A DNA stretch of 64,000 bases from Peptococcaceae bacterium BRH_c4b (GTDB lineage: Bacteria > Bacillota > Desulfotomaculia > Desulfotomaculales > Desulfocucumaceae). Position numbers and translations under genes: made by a program. Positions 14,451 to 23,470 of this stretch are shown in pieces. Where the stretch lies: contig LADO01000029.1 in the NCBI GenBank assembly GCA_000961595.1, positions 1 to 64,000 of the forward strand, given 5' to 3'. Under the pieces are notes generated by a model. That model was not told the DNA's origin. It worked only from the letters and a program-made list of their open reading frames with translations, and did not search any database. Numbering within the stretch: position 1 is the first letter of the stretch; every line of letters starts with the position of its first letter.

Positions 14451-16388
14451 ATGCCTGATAAAAAAACACTGTGGAAAAAAGCACTTGATAGCGGAGACTT
14501 TACAGCATTTAAGAACAACCCGGTAATCACCAAGTCCTGGGAAAGATGCATGAAGTTTGGCATAAATCCTTATAATGTTAATAATATGGGGGACGAGCTG
14601 GAATATAGCCGTCTCAAGGAGATCCGGGACAAGTACGGTGAGCTTATTTATATATCCTCGCCAATCATGAGCGAATTATATTTCAGCTTAAAGGGCTCGG
14701 AAACAGCAATTTTTTTGGTTGCTCCAAACGGCTATATTTTAAAATCATTCGGGGATAAAAAAATAAGCAATGAGGTATCCAGCATCAGGTTGGTTGAGGG
14801 GGCCAACTGGCAGGAGGAAAGTAAAGGGACAAATGCTATAGGTACTGCTATCCAGGAGCAAAAGCCCGTTCATATTCTAGGAGGTGAGCATTTCTGTGAG
14901 CCTTTACATTCGTTTCATTGTTTTGCCTCGCCCATTTTCGATGTTAACAGAACTATAATAGGGGTATTGAATGCAACTATTTTAAGCAACCAGCCGTTCC
15001 AGCACTTGATGGCCCTGATGGTAGCGACAACAAAAGCTATTGAAACCCAGTTGCTCTTCATTAACTTGCAAAAACAGCTATTGTATAATCACAAGAAATC
15101 AGCCGCCCTGCTTGACAGTATGGACAACGGCATCTTCTGGGTAAACCAGGAAGGATGCATAACCAACTCTAATTCCCGTTGCGGTGATATTATGTATTTT
15201 GACGCAGCCAGCTTTCATGGGCGGCATATAGATGATGTTTTCGAAATGCCGGCACCTTTTACTGAACTGATGGATGGTTTTAATGATATTGATTTGTCAA
15301 GGATACAACTAAGATATAAGCAGAACACCTTACCTTGCCGGATCAAGCCAATACTTGGCAACAGCAGTGAAGTGCTAGGAGCAGCCGTTGTATTAGAGAA
15401 CAATATTAAATCAATGGTAGATAGGCCCAGGAGAGAAAAAGGGAAATTAACCTTTGAAGATATAATAGGTAACAGTAATGCAATACTTGATTCTATTAGA
15501 CTGGCAAGGCGTGCCGCTGCCACATCTTTAACTGTTTTAATAACGGGGGAGACAGGAACTGGTAAGGAGATTTTTGCCAGGGCCATTCACAACGAAAGCA
15601 ACTTCAGTAATGGCCCATACATTACCATAAACTGTGGTGCTATACCCGAAACGCTTATAGAAAGTGAGCTTTTCGGTTATGAAGAAGGGGCATTTACCGG
15701 AGCAAAAAAAGGGGGAATTCCCGGCAAGTTCGAATTGGCCAACCATGGCACTATACTTCTTGACGAGATTGGAGAAATGCCTTTAAATATCCAGGTTAAG
15801 CTACTTCGCGTATTACAGGAAAGGGAAATAGTCAGGGTTGGGGGTACTAAGCCGGTCAATATTGATACAAGGATAATTGCGGCTACAAATAAGGATCTTA
15901 AAACAGAAGTCCAAAAGGGGCGATTCAGACAGGATCTGTTTTACAGATTAAATGTTATAAATATACGGATCCCGCAGCTTCGGGAGCGTAAAGAAGATAT
16001 TATTCCACTGGCCAATTACTTTCTGGAAAAGCATTGTTATCAGTGCAGGATCTCTCCACCCGCCGAATCTGCCTTGATAAACTATTCCTGGCCGGGCAAC
16101 GTCAGGGAACTGGAAAATGTTATAGAAAGGACGGCCAGCTTTTGTGATCATGGCTTAATAAAACTTAGCAATTTACCAGAGGAAGTAAAGACTCAAAATT
16201 CGGCAAAGGCCTTTATATCAGAAGAGAAAACCAGCCTTAAAAATTTAGAGGCAAAAACTATTGTTGATACGTTAAAAAAATATAATGGGAATTGTACGCT
16301 CACAGCCAATATTTTAGGTATTAGCCGTACTACCCTTTATCGTAAAATGAAGCATCTTGGGATTAACAAAGATCAGTTTCATTTTTGA
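14451..16388 (+). CDS. AcoR-like sigma-54-dependent transcriptional activator
   Basis: 645 aa. An N-terminal GAF-type sensor of the AcoR/DhaR class (about 60-190, with GTNAIGTAIQEQKPVHILGGEH-like sequence) is followed by a PAS-like segment (about 215-320) and a complete AAA+ domain. The AAA+ domain has Walker A GETGTGKE (366-373), the sigma-54 contact loop GAFTGA (413-418), Walker B ILLDEIGE (435-442) and WPGNVRELEN near 547. A Fis-type HTH closes the protein (about 607-640, LTANILGISRTTLYRKMK). It should sense a pathway metabolite and open sigma-54 promoters such as those at 14255, 3148 and 16717. It is divergent from the mutase operon and lies upstream of hbd. Confidence 0.93.
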   Translation: MPDKKTLWKKALDSGDFTAFKNNPVITKSWERCMKFGINPYNVNNMGDELEYSRLKEIRDKYGELIYISSPIMSELYFSLKGSETAIFLVAPNGYILKSFGDKKISNEVSSIRLVEGANWQEESKGTNAIGTAIQEQKPVHILGGEHFCEPLHSFHCFASPIFDVNRTIIGVLNATILSNQPFQHLMALMVATTKAIETQLLFINLQKQLLYNHKKSAALLDSMDNGIFWVNQEGCITNSNSRCGDIMYFDAASFHGRHIDDVFEMPAPFTELMDGFNDIDLSRIQLRYKQNTLPCRIKPILGNSSEVLGAAVVLENNIKSMVDRPRREKGKLTFEDIIGNSNAILDSIRLARRAAATSLTVLITGETGTGKEIFARAIHNESNFSNGPYITINCGAIPETLIESELFGYEEGAFTGAKKGGIPGKFELANHGTILLDEIGEMPLNIQVKLLRVLQEREIVRVGGTKPVNIDTRIIAATNKDLKTEVQKGRFRQDLFYRLNVINIRIPQLRERKEDIIPLANYFLEKHCYQCRISPPAESALINYSWPGNVRELENVIERTASFCDHGLIKLSNLPEEVKTQNSAKAFISEEKTSLKNLEAKTIVDTLKKYNGNCTLTANILGISRTTLYRKMKHLGINKDQFHF

Positions 16389-16848
16389 ACACAGTAGCTT
16401 TATGTTATGTTATAATAACTCGCTGGTTAGTTTTTGCCCCTAAATGGTCGTAGACGGATTTTAACGGACGCTGGTTTTTCAGCCATCGCCGGAAAACCTT
16501 GCTTTTTTTGTTGCCCGAATAGTAACAGGTTTTCTTATTCTCTAAACTCTTATATCCCAACCGTGCACTTTTAATTATAAAATCTTTTTATCAAACCCAC
16601 TACGGACCACAACCCGTAATGGGAATTGATTTTCAGTTTCAGATTAGGCCAAATGAATTTTTCTTACCCCTTAATAGTTCTTGATTACAATTGTATTTTA
16701 TTGATTAGAGAAAAAGTGGCCCGGGGTTTGTATAAGAAACTATTAATAAAAACATTATTTAATCTGTGGTATAAAGCGAGGTGATCAAATCTAGAAGAGA
16801 ATTAATTCACCACCAAACTATATTATTAGATTTTAGGAGGAGAACAAA
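16389..16848. other. 460-nt intergenic region before hbd
   Basis: It contains the candidate sigma-54 promoter at 16717-16732. The rest is AT-rich and shows no gene, no strong terminator after the activator gene and no repeat shared with the rest of the window. Confidence 0.5.
16717..16732 (+). promoter_or_regulatory. Candidate sigma-54 promoter of hbd
   Basis: TGGCCCGGGGTTTGTA has GG and the -12 GT separated by 10 nt and a good TGGC/TTG framework, though the -12 C is T. It lies 117 nt before the hbd ATG. Weaker than the other two candidates. Confidence 0.5.
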
Positions 16849-17703
16849 ATGGTTGATGTTAAAAAAGTTTTTGTTATAGGAGCGGGACAAATGGGTGCCG
16901 GTATCGCACAGGTTGCTGCCACTGCCGGTTACAAAGTTAAGCTGAATGATTTAAGCGATGAACTGGTAACCAAAGGTTTAAAAGGAATCGAAAAGATTTT
17001 GGAAAAAAATGTTACAAAGGGCCGCATGAGCGCAGATGAAAAACAACAAATATTAAACAATCTTACAGCATCCACCACCCTGCAGGATGCATCTGATGCC
17101 GATGTGGTAATTGAAGCTGCAGTGGAAAATATGAGCATCAAAACCAAGATATTTAAGGAGCTTGACAATATATGCCCGGATGTCACAATTCTGGCTACCA
17201 ACACATCATCCCTACCCATCACGGAATTGGCAGCTACTACCAAAAGGCCCGAGAAAGTAGTCGGCATGCATTTTATGAACCCGGTTCCGGTTATGAAACT
17301 GGTAGAAATAATCAGGGGACTGGCAACCACTGACGAAACTTATAATGTGGTTAAGGAAATGTCGGAGAAAATGGATAAAACTCCGGTAGAAGTCAATGAT
17401 GCTCCTGGTTTTGTCAGCAACCGCGTTTTATGTCCCATGATCAATGAAGCTATTTATACTGTTTACGAAGGTATTGCAACTCCAGAAGCGGTGGATCAAG
17501 TTATGAAACTGGGCATGAATCACCCTATGGGGCCACTTGCACTGGCTGATTTGATTGGTTTGGATACAGTACTGTATATAATGGAAGTTCTGCATCAGGG
17601 CTTTGGTGACTCAAAATACAGACCCTGCCCACTGCTTCGCAATTATGTAGCTGCCGGTTGGTTAGGCAGGAAGTCCGGCAGAGGGTTCTATAATTACCAG
17701 TAG
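16849..17703 (+). CDS. hbd: 3-Hydroxybutyryl-CoA dehydrogenase
   Basis: 284 aa, start ATG after TAGGAGGAG. It oxidises (S)-3-hydroxybutyryl-CoA to acetoacetyl-CoA with NAD(P)+. It has the Rossmann motif [11 protein letters not shown] (11-21), the catalytic-His block [15 protein letters not shown] (about 141-155), the family signature [10 protein letters not shown] (about 183-192) and the C-terminal domain ending in [10 protein letters not shown]. The size is normal for bacterial Hbd. Placed beside the mutase activator and behind a candidate sigma-54 promoter, it would take the straight-chain C4 product of a 2-hydroxyisobutyryl-CoA-type rearrangement. It could equally serve ordinary butyrate metabolism. 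Confidence 0.92.
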   Translation: MVDVKKVFVIGAGQMGAGIAQVAATAGYKVKLNDLSDELVTKGLKGIEKILEKNVTKGRMSADEKQQILNNLTASTTLQDASDADVVIEAAVENMSIKTKIFKELDNICPDVTILATNTSSLPITELAATTKRPEKVVGMHFMNPVPVMKLVEIIRGLATTDETYNVVKEMSEKMDKTPVEVNDAPGFVSNRVLCPMINEAIYTVYEGIATPEAVDQVMKLGMNHPMGPLALADLIGLDTVLYIMEVLHQGFGDSKYRPCPLLRNYVAAGWLGRKSGRGFYNYQ

Positions 17704-17780
17704 TCAGGCTATGTTCAATATCTATCATTACTATTGCTTTTTTCTCACTAATAAAAAGCTTCATTAAGTGAGGTTATTTT

Positions 17781-18992
17781 ATGCAGATCATGTTTGCGGA
17801 TTCTTTACTAATTCCGGAAATAGAACTGGAAAACAGGATAGGCAAATTCCAGTCATTGCTGAAAAATAATGATTTAGATGGTGCACTTATAGTCCAAAGT
17901 GCGGATGTGGTTTATTTTTGCGGAACTTACCAGAATATACATCTTTATATACCTGTAGAAGGAACGCCTATTATCATGGTCCGCAAAAATTTTGACCGGA
18001 TTACTTCAGATTCGAAACTCAAAGCAAATATTGTTCCCCTTAGGAAAATGGGGGATATATTGACTATTATCAAGCAGCATGATTTGCCATCACCTGAACG
18101 CCTTGGCCTGGAAATGGATGTTCTCCCTGTATCAAACTTCCAACGCTACCAGGGGATTTTTAAAACAAGTGAATTTATTGATTGTTCGCTCCTTATCAGG
18201 CAGTTGCGGGCTGTTAAAACTCACTTCGAGATATTGAGAATAAAAGAAACCTCAATGATGATGGATAATATTTTTAATTCCTTGCCTTCAATTTTAAGAA
18301 CGGGAATAAGTGAGTTTGATTTGGTTGGGGAAATTGAAAACGTGGCCCGCCGGGAAGGTCATCAGGGCTGGATAAGAATTCGTGGGTTTAATGCAGAGTT
18401 TTATTTTGGTCAACTACTCTCAGGGACAAATTCAGCAGTAACCAGCTTTTTTGACGGACCGATTAATGGTGTTGGCATGTACCCCGAATTTCCTTTTGGT
18501 TCAGGAAGTAAAATTGTCGAACGTGATGAGCCTATACTGTTTGATTATGTGGGTGCCAAAAGCGGTTATATGGCGGATATGACAAGAACATATGTCATAG
18601 GTAAGATAACTAACAACAAGTATCTAAAATCATATGAAGCAGCATTTGAAATACAGCAATCAATAATTCAAAAGGCAAAGCCTGGTATACTCTCAAGAGA
18701 AATATATGAATTATCATTAGATATCGCTAAAAAATATGGATTGCAGGACAATTTTATGGGAGCGCCACCAGTTTCTTTCGTTGGACATGGTATTGGTCTG
18801 GAATTAAACGAACTGCCTGTTCTGGCAAAGGGAGTAGGTGCTCCCCTGGAAAAAGGAATGGTATTCGCAGTTGAACCCAAGTTTACCTTCCCCCATGAAG
18901 CTGGCATTGGGCTGGAAAACACCTTTGTCATGAATGAAACTGGAGTGGAAAAACTCAGCAATTACCCTGATCATGAGATAATTAAAATCTAA
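17781..18992 (+). CDS. M24 family peptidase (Xaa-Pro aminopeptidase / creatinase type)
   Basis: 403 aa. An N-terminal creatinase-like domain (to about 150) is followed by a pita-bread M24 domain with all five metal ligands in sight: Asp in LFDYVGAK, Asp in MADMTRTY, His in VGHGIGLELNE, Glu in AVEPKF and Glu in GIGLENTF. It likely cleaves an amino-terminal X-Pro bond or a related amidine/C-N bond. It lies 77 nt after hbd and may be co-transcribed. Its link to the acyl-CoA pathway is unclear. Confidence 0.85.
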   Translation: MQIMFADSLLIPEIELENRIGKFQSLLKNNDLDGALIVQSADVVYFCGTYQNIHLYIPVEGTPIIMVRKNFDRITSDSKLKANIVPLRKMGDILTIIKQHDLPSPERLGLEMDVLPVSNFQRYQGIFKTSEFIDCSLLIRQLRAVKTHFEILRIKETSMMMDNIFNSLPSILRTGISEFDLVGEIENVARREGHQGWIRIRGFNAEFYFGQLLSGTNSAVTSFFDGPINGVGMYPEFPFGSGSKIVERDEPILFDYVGAKSGYMADMTRTYVIGKITNNKYLKSYEAAFEIQQSIIQKAKPGILSREIYELSLDIAKKYGLQDNFMGAPPVSFVGHGIGLELNELPVLAKGVGAPLEKGMVFAVEPKFTFPHEAGIGLENTFVMNETGVEKLSNYPDHEIIKI

Positions 18993-19078
18993 GGCATACC
19001 AGAATAAATGTACTGATGCAAATCTGTCACACAATACCTCTTCAAAATCATAACTGTACACCCTATTAATAACCCCGA

Positions 19079-19120
19079 AACAGCGGGGCAGGTTTGCCGA
19101 GGCAAATCTGCCCCGCTGTT
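19079..19120. terminator. Strong hairpin between convergent genes
   Basis: A 20-bp stem (19079-19098 with 19101-19120, one G-U-type mismatch) is followed by ATTTTA. It lies between the rightward M24 gene and the leftward CBS-PAS gene, so it can serve both. Confidence 0.75.
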
Positions 19121-19196
19121 ATTTTACTCAGGAGCCTCTAACATCTATTCGAGAACATAAGTAATTTCCATAACCGAATGTAATGTTTCAAAGAGT

Positions 19197-19931
19197 TTAG
19201 TAATTGCTTCCAACTCCAGAAACAACAATGTTATTCAGATCATTTAAATCCTGAAAAGATATAATAGCTCCGTTTGTTCTTCCTTCAACTACAATAGAAG
19301 TTATATTACACAGCAGGCTAATTCTTCCTATAGTGCGTTTTACACCTATTTCTGACTTTCCGGTCATAAATATTTGATCAAGCCTTATACCCGGCAAAAA
19401 AGCTTCCAGTGGTTTCCCTGTTGCACTGGAAGACATGGTGTTGAATATTTTTTCTGCCGCCCGGTTAATGGAGATGACAAACCCCTGACAGTCAACCACA
19501 ATCAAGCCGTTATGCATTGTCTCAATGATCATCTGTAGCTTGCTGATTAGCTTGGCGCCCTCCTTTAACATGGCCATAATCCACTCTGCTTTATTAAAAA
19601 TGCCTACGACCTCATAACTGTCATTGACCATCAGAGCATGCCCCACATGGCTAGTATGAACAAATCCGGCCATTTCCTCGTATGATATACTTTCGTGAAT
19701 AGTAACAACATTTCTGGTAAAGATGTCCGTAATGGGTGTGTCAGGGCTAAAGCCTGAAGCCACGGCATCATAGAGGTCTGCCTTAGACATAAATCCCATC
19801 AGTTTACCATCATCTCCTATTACAGGAAGGCCATCTTGTTTAAACTGCCTGAATAGACGGGCAGCTTTTTGCAAATTATCGTACGGCTTAAGGGGCGTAA
19901 ATTCTCTGTTCATAATGTCAATGATATTCAT
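19197..19931 (-). CDS. CBS-pair plus PAS protein, probably a truncated sigma-54 regulator
   Basis: About 244 aa from the ATG at 19931, chosen for its GAGGTGG ribosome site; in-frame ATGs at 19961 and 20003 are less well placed. Two CBS domains (about residues 1-120: IMNREFTPLKPYDNL, ITDIFTRNVVTIHESI) precede a PAS domain (about 125-235: MHNGLIVVDCQGFVISINRAAEKIF). In this bacterial group the same domain order usually leads into an AAA+ sigma-54-interacting domain and HTH, but here the frame stops right after PAS (FQDLNDLNN). It may be a fragment or a stand-alone sensor that acts through a partner. Confidence 0.7.
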   Translation of the reverse strand: MNIIDIMNREFTPLKPYDNLQKAARLFRQFKQDGLPVIGDDGKLMGFMSKADLYDAVASGFSPDTPITDIFTRNVVTIHESISYEEMAGFVHTSHVGHALMVNDSYEVVGIFNKAEWIMAMLKEGAKLISKLQMIIETMHNGLIVVDCQGFVISINRAAEKIFNTMSSSATGKPLEAFLPGIRLDQIFMTGKSEIGVKRTIGRISLLCNITSIVVEGRTNGAIISFQDLNDLNNIVVSGVGSNY

Positions 19932-20016
19932 TCCACGAACCACCTCTGTATTGTCCTTCATGACTGCTGTAGATAAAACTCCTATGATGTATTCACCATG
20001 CAAAATACAGGCAAAT

Positions 20017-20045
20017 AAAAAGAACTGGCAATGCCAGTTCTTTTT
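20017..20045 (-). terminator. Terminator after the first alcohol dehydrogenase
   Basis: A 14-bp inverted repeat (AAAAAGAACTGGCA / 20032-20045) followed on the minus strand by a T-rich tail lies between the adh stop (20112) and the next leftward gene. A-rich and T-rich flanks on both sides make it bidirectional in principle. Confidence 0.75.
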
Positions 20046-20111
20046 ATTTTTTATAACTTATTGCTTTACACTCAACCTGTCAACCCGAAGTTGATCAACA
20101 TAGTTTGCTGA

Positions 20112-21176
20112 TTAATCAAACAGTATCATAGGTTTAATTATACCATCTTCCTTTGTTGCCATCATATTAAAGGCTTTTTCAATCTCGGCAAATTTGAAAG
20201 TATGTGTTGTTAACGGCCTCGGATCTATGCGGCCTGTCTCAATAAGGCGAAGCAAACGTTCCATACGCTCCCTTCCCCCCGGGCAAAGGCCTGTGCGGAT
20301 TGTTTTATCGCTCATGCCTACTCCCCATTCAGCCCTAGGTATCATCAGATATTCACCTTCACCATGATACCCTACATTGGAAATAGTGCCACCCGGCCTT
20401 GTTGCTTTAATGCAATTTTCAAAGGTTATCTGGGAGCCCAAACATTCAATAGCTGAATCTACACCAACACCACCGGTTAAGTTAAATATTTCCTGGACCG
20501 CGTCGACCGCTTTAAAATCAACTACTACGTCAGCCCCGAACTTTCTGGACAACTCCTGCCGTTTTGGATTTGTTTCAACAGTAATAATAAGGCCTGCTCC
20601 CAGAAGACGCGCCCCTGCGGTAGCCATCAGGCCAACCGGTCCCTGACCAAAAATTGCCACGGTTCCTCCAAGAGGAATGCAGGCGTGTTCCGCCCCCATG
20701 AAACCGGTACTGATCATGTCTACAGTATATAGAGCTTCTTCGTCGGATATTTCTTCGGGAATTAAAATGAGGTTTGCCTCGGCATCATTCACATGGAAAT
20801 ACTCAGCCATACTACCGTCCTTAATATTGGCAAACTTCCAGCCTCCCAACATATTGGTACACTGGGAAGTAAATCCACGCTGGCAATTTACACACTTGTA
20901 ACAAGGAGTGATAGCATTTACTACTACTCTATCACCTTCTTTTAGACCTTGTACGGCACTGCCAAGTTTATGAATGATTCCTACTGCTTCGTGACCTAGG
21001 GTCATATTTTCCCTCGGGCCCACTGCGCCATGAACGGTATGAACGTCAGATGTGCATACAAGGGCTCCGGTAGTTTTAAGAATCGCATCGTTGGGACCAG
21101 GTTCAGGAATCGGCTTCTCCATAATACCAATTTTGCCGATCTCATGCATTACGAATGCTTTCATCATTTGCGCCAT
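20112..21176 (-). CDS. Zinc-dependent secondary-alcohol dehydrogenase, copy 1
   Basis: 354 aa, medium-chain dehydrogenase closest in pattern to the Thermoanaerobacter/Clostridium secondary-alcohol (isopropanol) dehydrogenases. Catalytic zinc ligands match: Cys in VCTSDVHTVHG, His-Glu in GHEAVG, and Asp in TVDMISTGFMGAEH. Unlike those enzymes it keeps the four-Cys structural zinc loop (CYKCVNCQRGFTSQC). At the cofactor site the NADP-binding GSRP of the thermophile enzyme is ETNP, so NAD(H) is more likely. It would interconvert a secondary alcohol and a ketone (for example 2-propanol/acetone). It is near-identical to the copy at 23471-24526, and their upstream regions are also similar. An in-frame ATG six nucleotides downstream (MKAFVM after MAQM) is an alternative start. 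Confidence 0.88.
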   Translation of the reverse strand: MAQMMKAFVMHEIGKIGIMEKPIPEPGPNDAILKTTGALVCTSDVHTVHGAVGPRENMTLGHEAVGIIHKLGSAVQGLKEGDRVVVNAITPCYKCVNCQRGFTSQCTNMLGGWKFANIKDGSMAEYFHVNDAEANLILIPEEISDEEALYTVDMISTGFMGAEHACIPLGGTVAIFGQGPVGLMATAGARLLGAGLIITVETNPKRQELSRKFGADVVVDFKAVDAVQEIFNLTGGVGVDSAIECLGSQITFENCIKATRPGGTISNVGYHGEGEYLMIPRAEWGVGMSDKTIRTGLCPGGRERMERLLRLIETGRIDPRPLTTHTFKFAEIEKAFNMMATKEDGIIKPMILFD

Positions 21177-21471
21177 TTGTAAAAATCATCCTCCTTTTTA
21201 TTTTGAATACATAATATAATATTTATTTGCAAATGTCCATATATAATATGTGAATATTTTTTATTGCCTCTATTTTCAAATTATTCGGAATTTGGTCGTT
21301 TTTTGTCAGCTGAAAAAGAAATCGCTACTATAACTAGGATCTTACGCCTGACTTTACTATGCAAACATCTTGGCATAATTTTGCATAATATTCAGTTAAC
21401 TATTTACAAATATATGTCTGGGGTTTATATTTATATTTACAAAATCTAATAAATTGCCAGGAGGGTTTATA

Positions 21472-22098
21472 ATGAAAATAATTGCTATCAACGGCAGTCA
21501 TAGAAAAGGAAAGAATACAGCTGTCCTTCTGCGGACGGTACTAGATGAAGCAAGCCTGCATGGAGCATCCACAGAATTATTGGAATTGACTGATTTTAGC
21601 ATTAAATACTGTGTTTCTTGCAACAAATGCCTGAGAAAAGCCCAGTGCTCCATTGCTGATGATGATATGACAATTATTGCAGAAAAACTATTAGCGGCAG
21701 ATGGCATCATTTTAGGCTCGCCTGTGTACTTCAGCAATGTTACTGCCTTAATGAAAAATTTCATGGATCGCACTAGATGGATGTATATGTCAAAAAGTCT
21801 GCTGGCTGGAAAGGTAGGCGCAGCGATAACCATTGCTGGCTTGCGCAACGGTGGTCAAGACGTGGTATTACATATTCTGCAAAACTTCCTTGTGGCCAAT
21901 AATCTACAAATAGCGAAAGCCAGGGACAATGATAGCCCAATAAGTTTCCCCGGAGTAATTGGCACACTGCAGGCTGGTTATAAAGATGGACAGATTATAT
22001 GGTATAAAAGCGTGGAAGAGGATGAAGTTGCCATGCAGGCGTGCAAAATACTGGGCGAAAACATGTGTAAACTAATAAATTCCAGATCTCTTAAATAG
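21472..22098 (+). CDS. Iron-sulfur flavoprotein / NADPH-dependent FMN reductase family
   Basis: 208 aa from the ATG at 21472, preceded by AGGAGGG at good spacing; an in-frame TTG at 21454 would overlap that site. Flavodoxin-like fold with the FMN phosphate loop NGSHRKGKNTA (about 6-16) and GSPVYFSNVTA. The compact cysteine motif CVSCNKCLRKAQC (Cx2Cx2Cx5C, about 46-58) is typical of archaeal and clostridial iron-sulfur flavoproteins and should hold a 4Fe-4S cluster. Probably a cytoplasmic electron carrier or reductase. It is divergent from adh copy 1 and closed by its own terminator. Confidence 0.88.
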   Translation: MKIIAINGSHRKGKNTAVLLRTVLDEASLHGASTELLELTDFSIKYCVSCNKCLRKAQCSIADDDMTIIAEKLLAADGIILGSPVYFSNVTALMKNFMDRTRWMYMSKSLLAGKVGAAITIAGLRNGGQDVVLHILQNFLVANNLQIAKARDNDSPISFPGVIGTLQAGYKDGQIIWYKSVEEDEVAMQACKILGENMCKLINSRSLK

Positions 22099-22111
22099 CC
22101 AAAAAAATAAG

Positions 22112-22150
22112 ATTCCTGGGGTGAAGTTTCAAAAAAATTACCCCAGGAAT
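22112..22150 (+). terminator. Terminator of the iron-sulfur flavoprotein gene
   Basis: An 11-bp perfect stem ATTCCTGGGGT (22112-22122) / 22140-22150 is followed by AATTTTTTC, 14 nt after the stop codon. Confidence 0.85.
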
Positions 22151-22211
22151 AATTTTTTCATATAGGAACTTAACGATGTCAACCTGAAATTAATCAACAC
22201 GGTTTAACTAA

Positions 22212-22355
22212 TACTACAGCGTAAACTAAGAGTTAGCGGAGCCATGGGGACGGTTCGATCGCTTCCGAAGCGCAGCGAAGGACCGAAGGGAAAGCGATGG
22301 AACCGTCCCCGTGGCGTAGCGGGCATAGCGAAATAAGTAATATTACGCTGTAGTA
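22212..22355. mobile_element. MITE-like 144-bp inverted-repeat element
   Basis: 13-bp perfect terminal repeats TACTACAGCGTAA / TTACGCTGTAGTA bound a 144-bp unit with no reading frame. Inside is a second inverted pair (GGGGACGGTTC ... GAACCGTCCCC), so the whole unit folds into one hairpin. CTAA occurs immediately on both sides (22208-22211 and 22356-22359), a possible target duplication. Compared with the same 3' flank after the two intact adh genes, the unit interrupts an otherwise continuous alignment, which supports insertion. Confidence 0.75.
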
Positions 22356-22359
22356 CTAA

Positions 22360-22535
22360 CTAATCAAACAGTATCATTGGTTTAATTACACCGTCTTCCT
22401 TCGATTCCATCAACCGGAAAGCTTTTTCAATATCGGTAAATTAAAAGGTGTGGTCGTTAATGGCTTCGGATCTACACGGCCTGTTTCAATAAGGCGAAGT
22501 CAATATCCCTCCCTTATGTCTGCAAAGCAAACCAC
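22360..22535 (-). pseudogene. 3' remnant of a third alcohol dehydrogenase gene
   Basis: The minus strand encodes a decayed copy of the C-terminus of the flanking adh genes: LIETGRVDPKPLTT, then an in-frame stop, then FTDIEKAFRLMESKEDG and VIKPMILFD before the stop at 22360. Homology fades upstream of about 22535, so the catalytic and cofactor domains are missing. It shows that adh was once present in at least three tandem copies here. Confidence 0.85.
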
Positions 22536-22627
22536 TTTGACAGTATAAGCAAGGAATATTTTTGTCTCAATACCACAGCAAAGCTTTATATATTCACACC
22601 AGCATAGCTGGTGGGTTAGCTTCGTAC

Positions 22628-23401
22628 TTAACGGGCCGTATACCCTCCATCAATGACCAGCTCACTGCCTGTAACAAACTTCGATTCATCCGATGCCAGG
22701 TACACTACCCCCCAGCCAATATCATCCGGCTCGCCCGGATGACCAACCGGATGGAGTTCGTTCAATATTTCCCTGCCCGCCTCAAGGGTGAGCCCGGAAG
22801 TAGTCAGGTAATTCTGTACCAGGTCCGTCCAGATAAAACCCGGATGAACCGAGTTCACCCGTATGTTCTGTTTGGCGTACAATAGCGCATCGGTTTTGGT
22901 CATCAGCCTGACAGCGCCCTTGGATGCATGGTAGGCGGGAATATCAGGCGCGCTGACTAGTCCGTAAATGGACGAAATGTTGATGATGCTGCCCCCTCCA
23001 CTCTTTAACATATAGGGAATCGCCGCTTTTACGCATAGAAAGACGCCGTTGACATTAACGTCCATGACCTTGTTCCACCTCTCCAAGGTGAGTTCATGGG
23101 TCGGTGTGGAGGGGAAATCACCGATGCCCGCATTGTTGACCAGAACATCAATTTTGCCGAACGTTTTCGCAACCTCGTCAAATACACTGGTAACCTGGCC
23201 TTCGTTGGCAACATCAAGGTGCCAAAAATTCGCCGTGCCACCCGCAGCCTTAATTTCATCAACCAGGTTTTGCCCTTCCTTGTCCAGGATATCCGTCACC
23301 GCCACCTTGGCACCTTCCTTGGCCAGGAGCTCGCAGATTGAACGGCCAAGTCCTATCGAGCCGCCGGTTACTATCGCTACTTTGTTGTCTACACGTCCCA
23401 T
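22628..23401 (-). CDS. Short-chain dehydrogenase/reductase (SDR)
   Basis: 257 aa classical SDR. Cofactor motif TGGSIGLG (about 12-19), NNAG (about 89-92), the catalytic Ser in NISSIYG (about 141-147) and YHASK (Tyr/Lys, about 157-161). An Asp after the second strand (VTDI) favours NAD(H). The sequence resembles cyclopentanol/hydroxysteroid-type and 3-ketoacyl reductases; the substrate is not determinable. It starts 69 nt after adh copy 2 in the same direction, so the two probably form an operon for alcohol/ketone oxidation. Confidence 0.87.
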   Translation of the reverse strand: MGRVDNKVAIVTGGSIGLGRSICELLAKEGAKVAVTDILDKEGQNLVDEIKAAGGTANFWHLDVANEGQVTSVFDEVAKTFGKIDVLVNNAGIGDFPSTPTHELTLERWNKVMDVNVNGVFLCVKAAIPYMLKSGGGSIINISSIYGLVSAPDIPAYHASKGAVRLMTKTDALLYAKQNIRVNSVHPGFIWTDLVQNYLTTSGLTLEAGREILNELHPVGHPGEPDDIGWGVVYLASDESKFVTGSELVIDGGYTAR

Positions 23402-23470
23402 ATTGTCTCTCCTTTCGATTCAGGTTTTTGTATTAACATTTTTCTTAAGTTTATCAACAAGGTTAACTGA

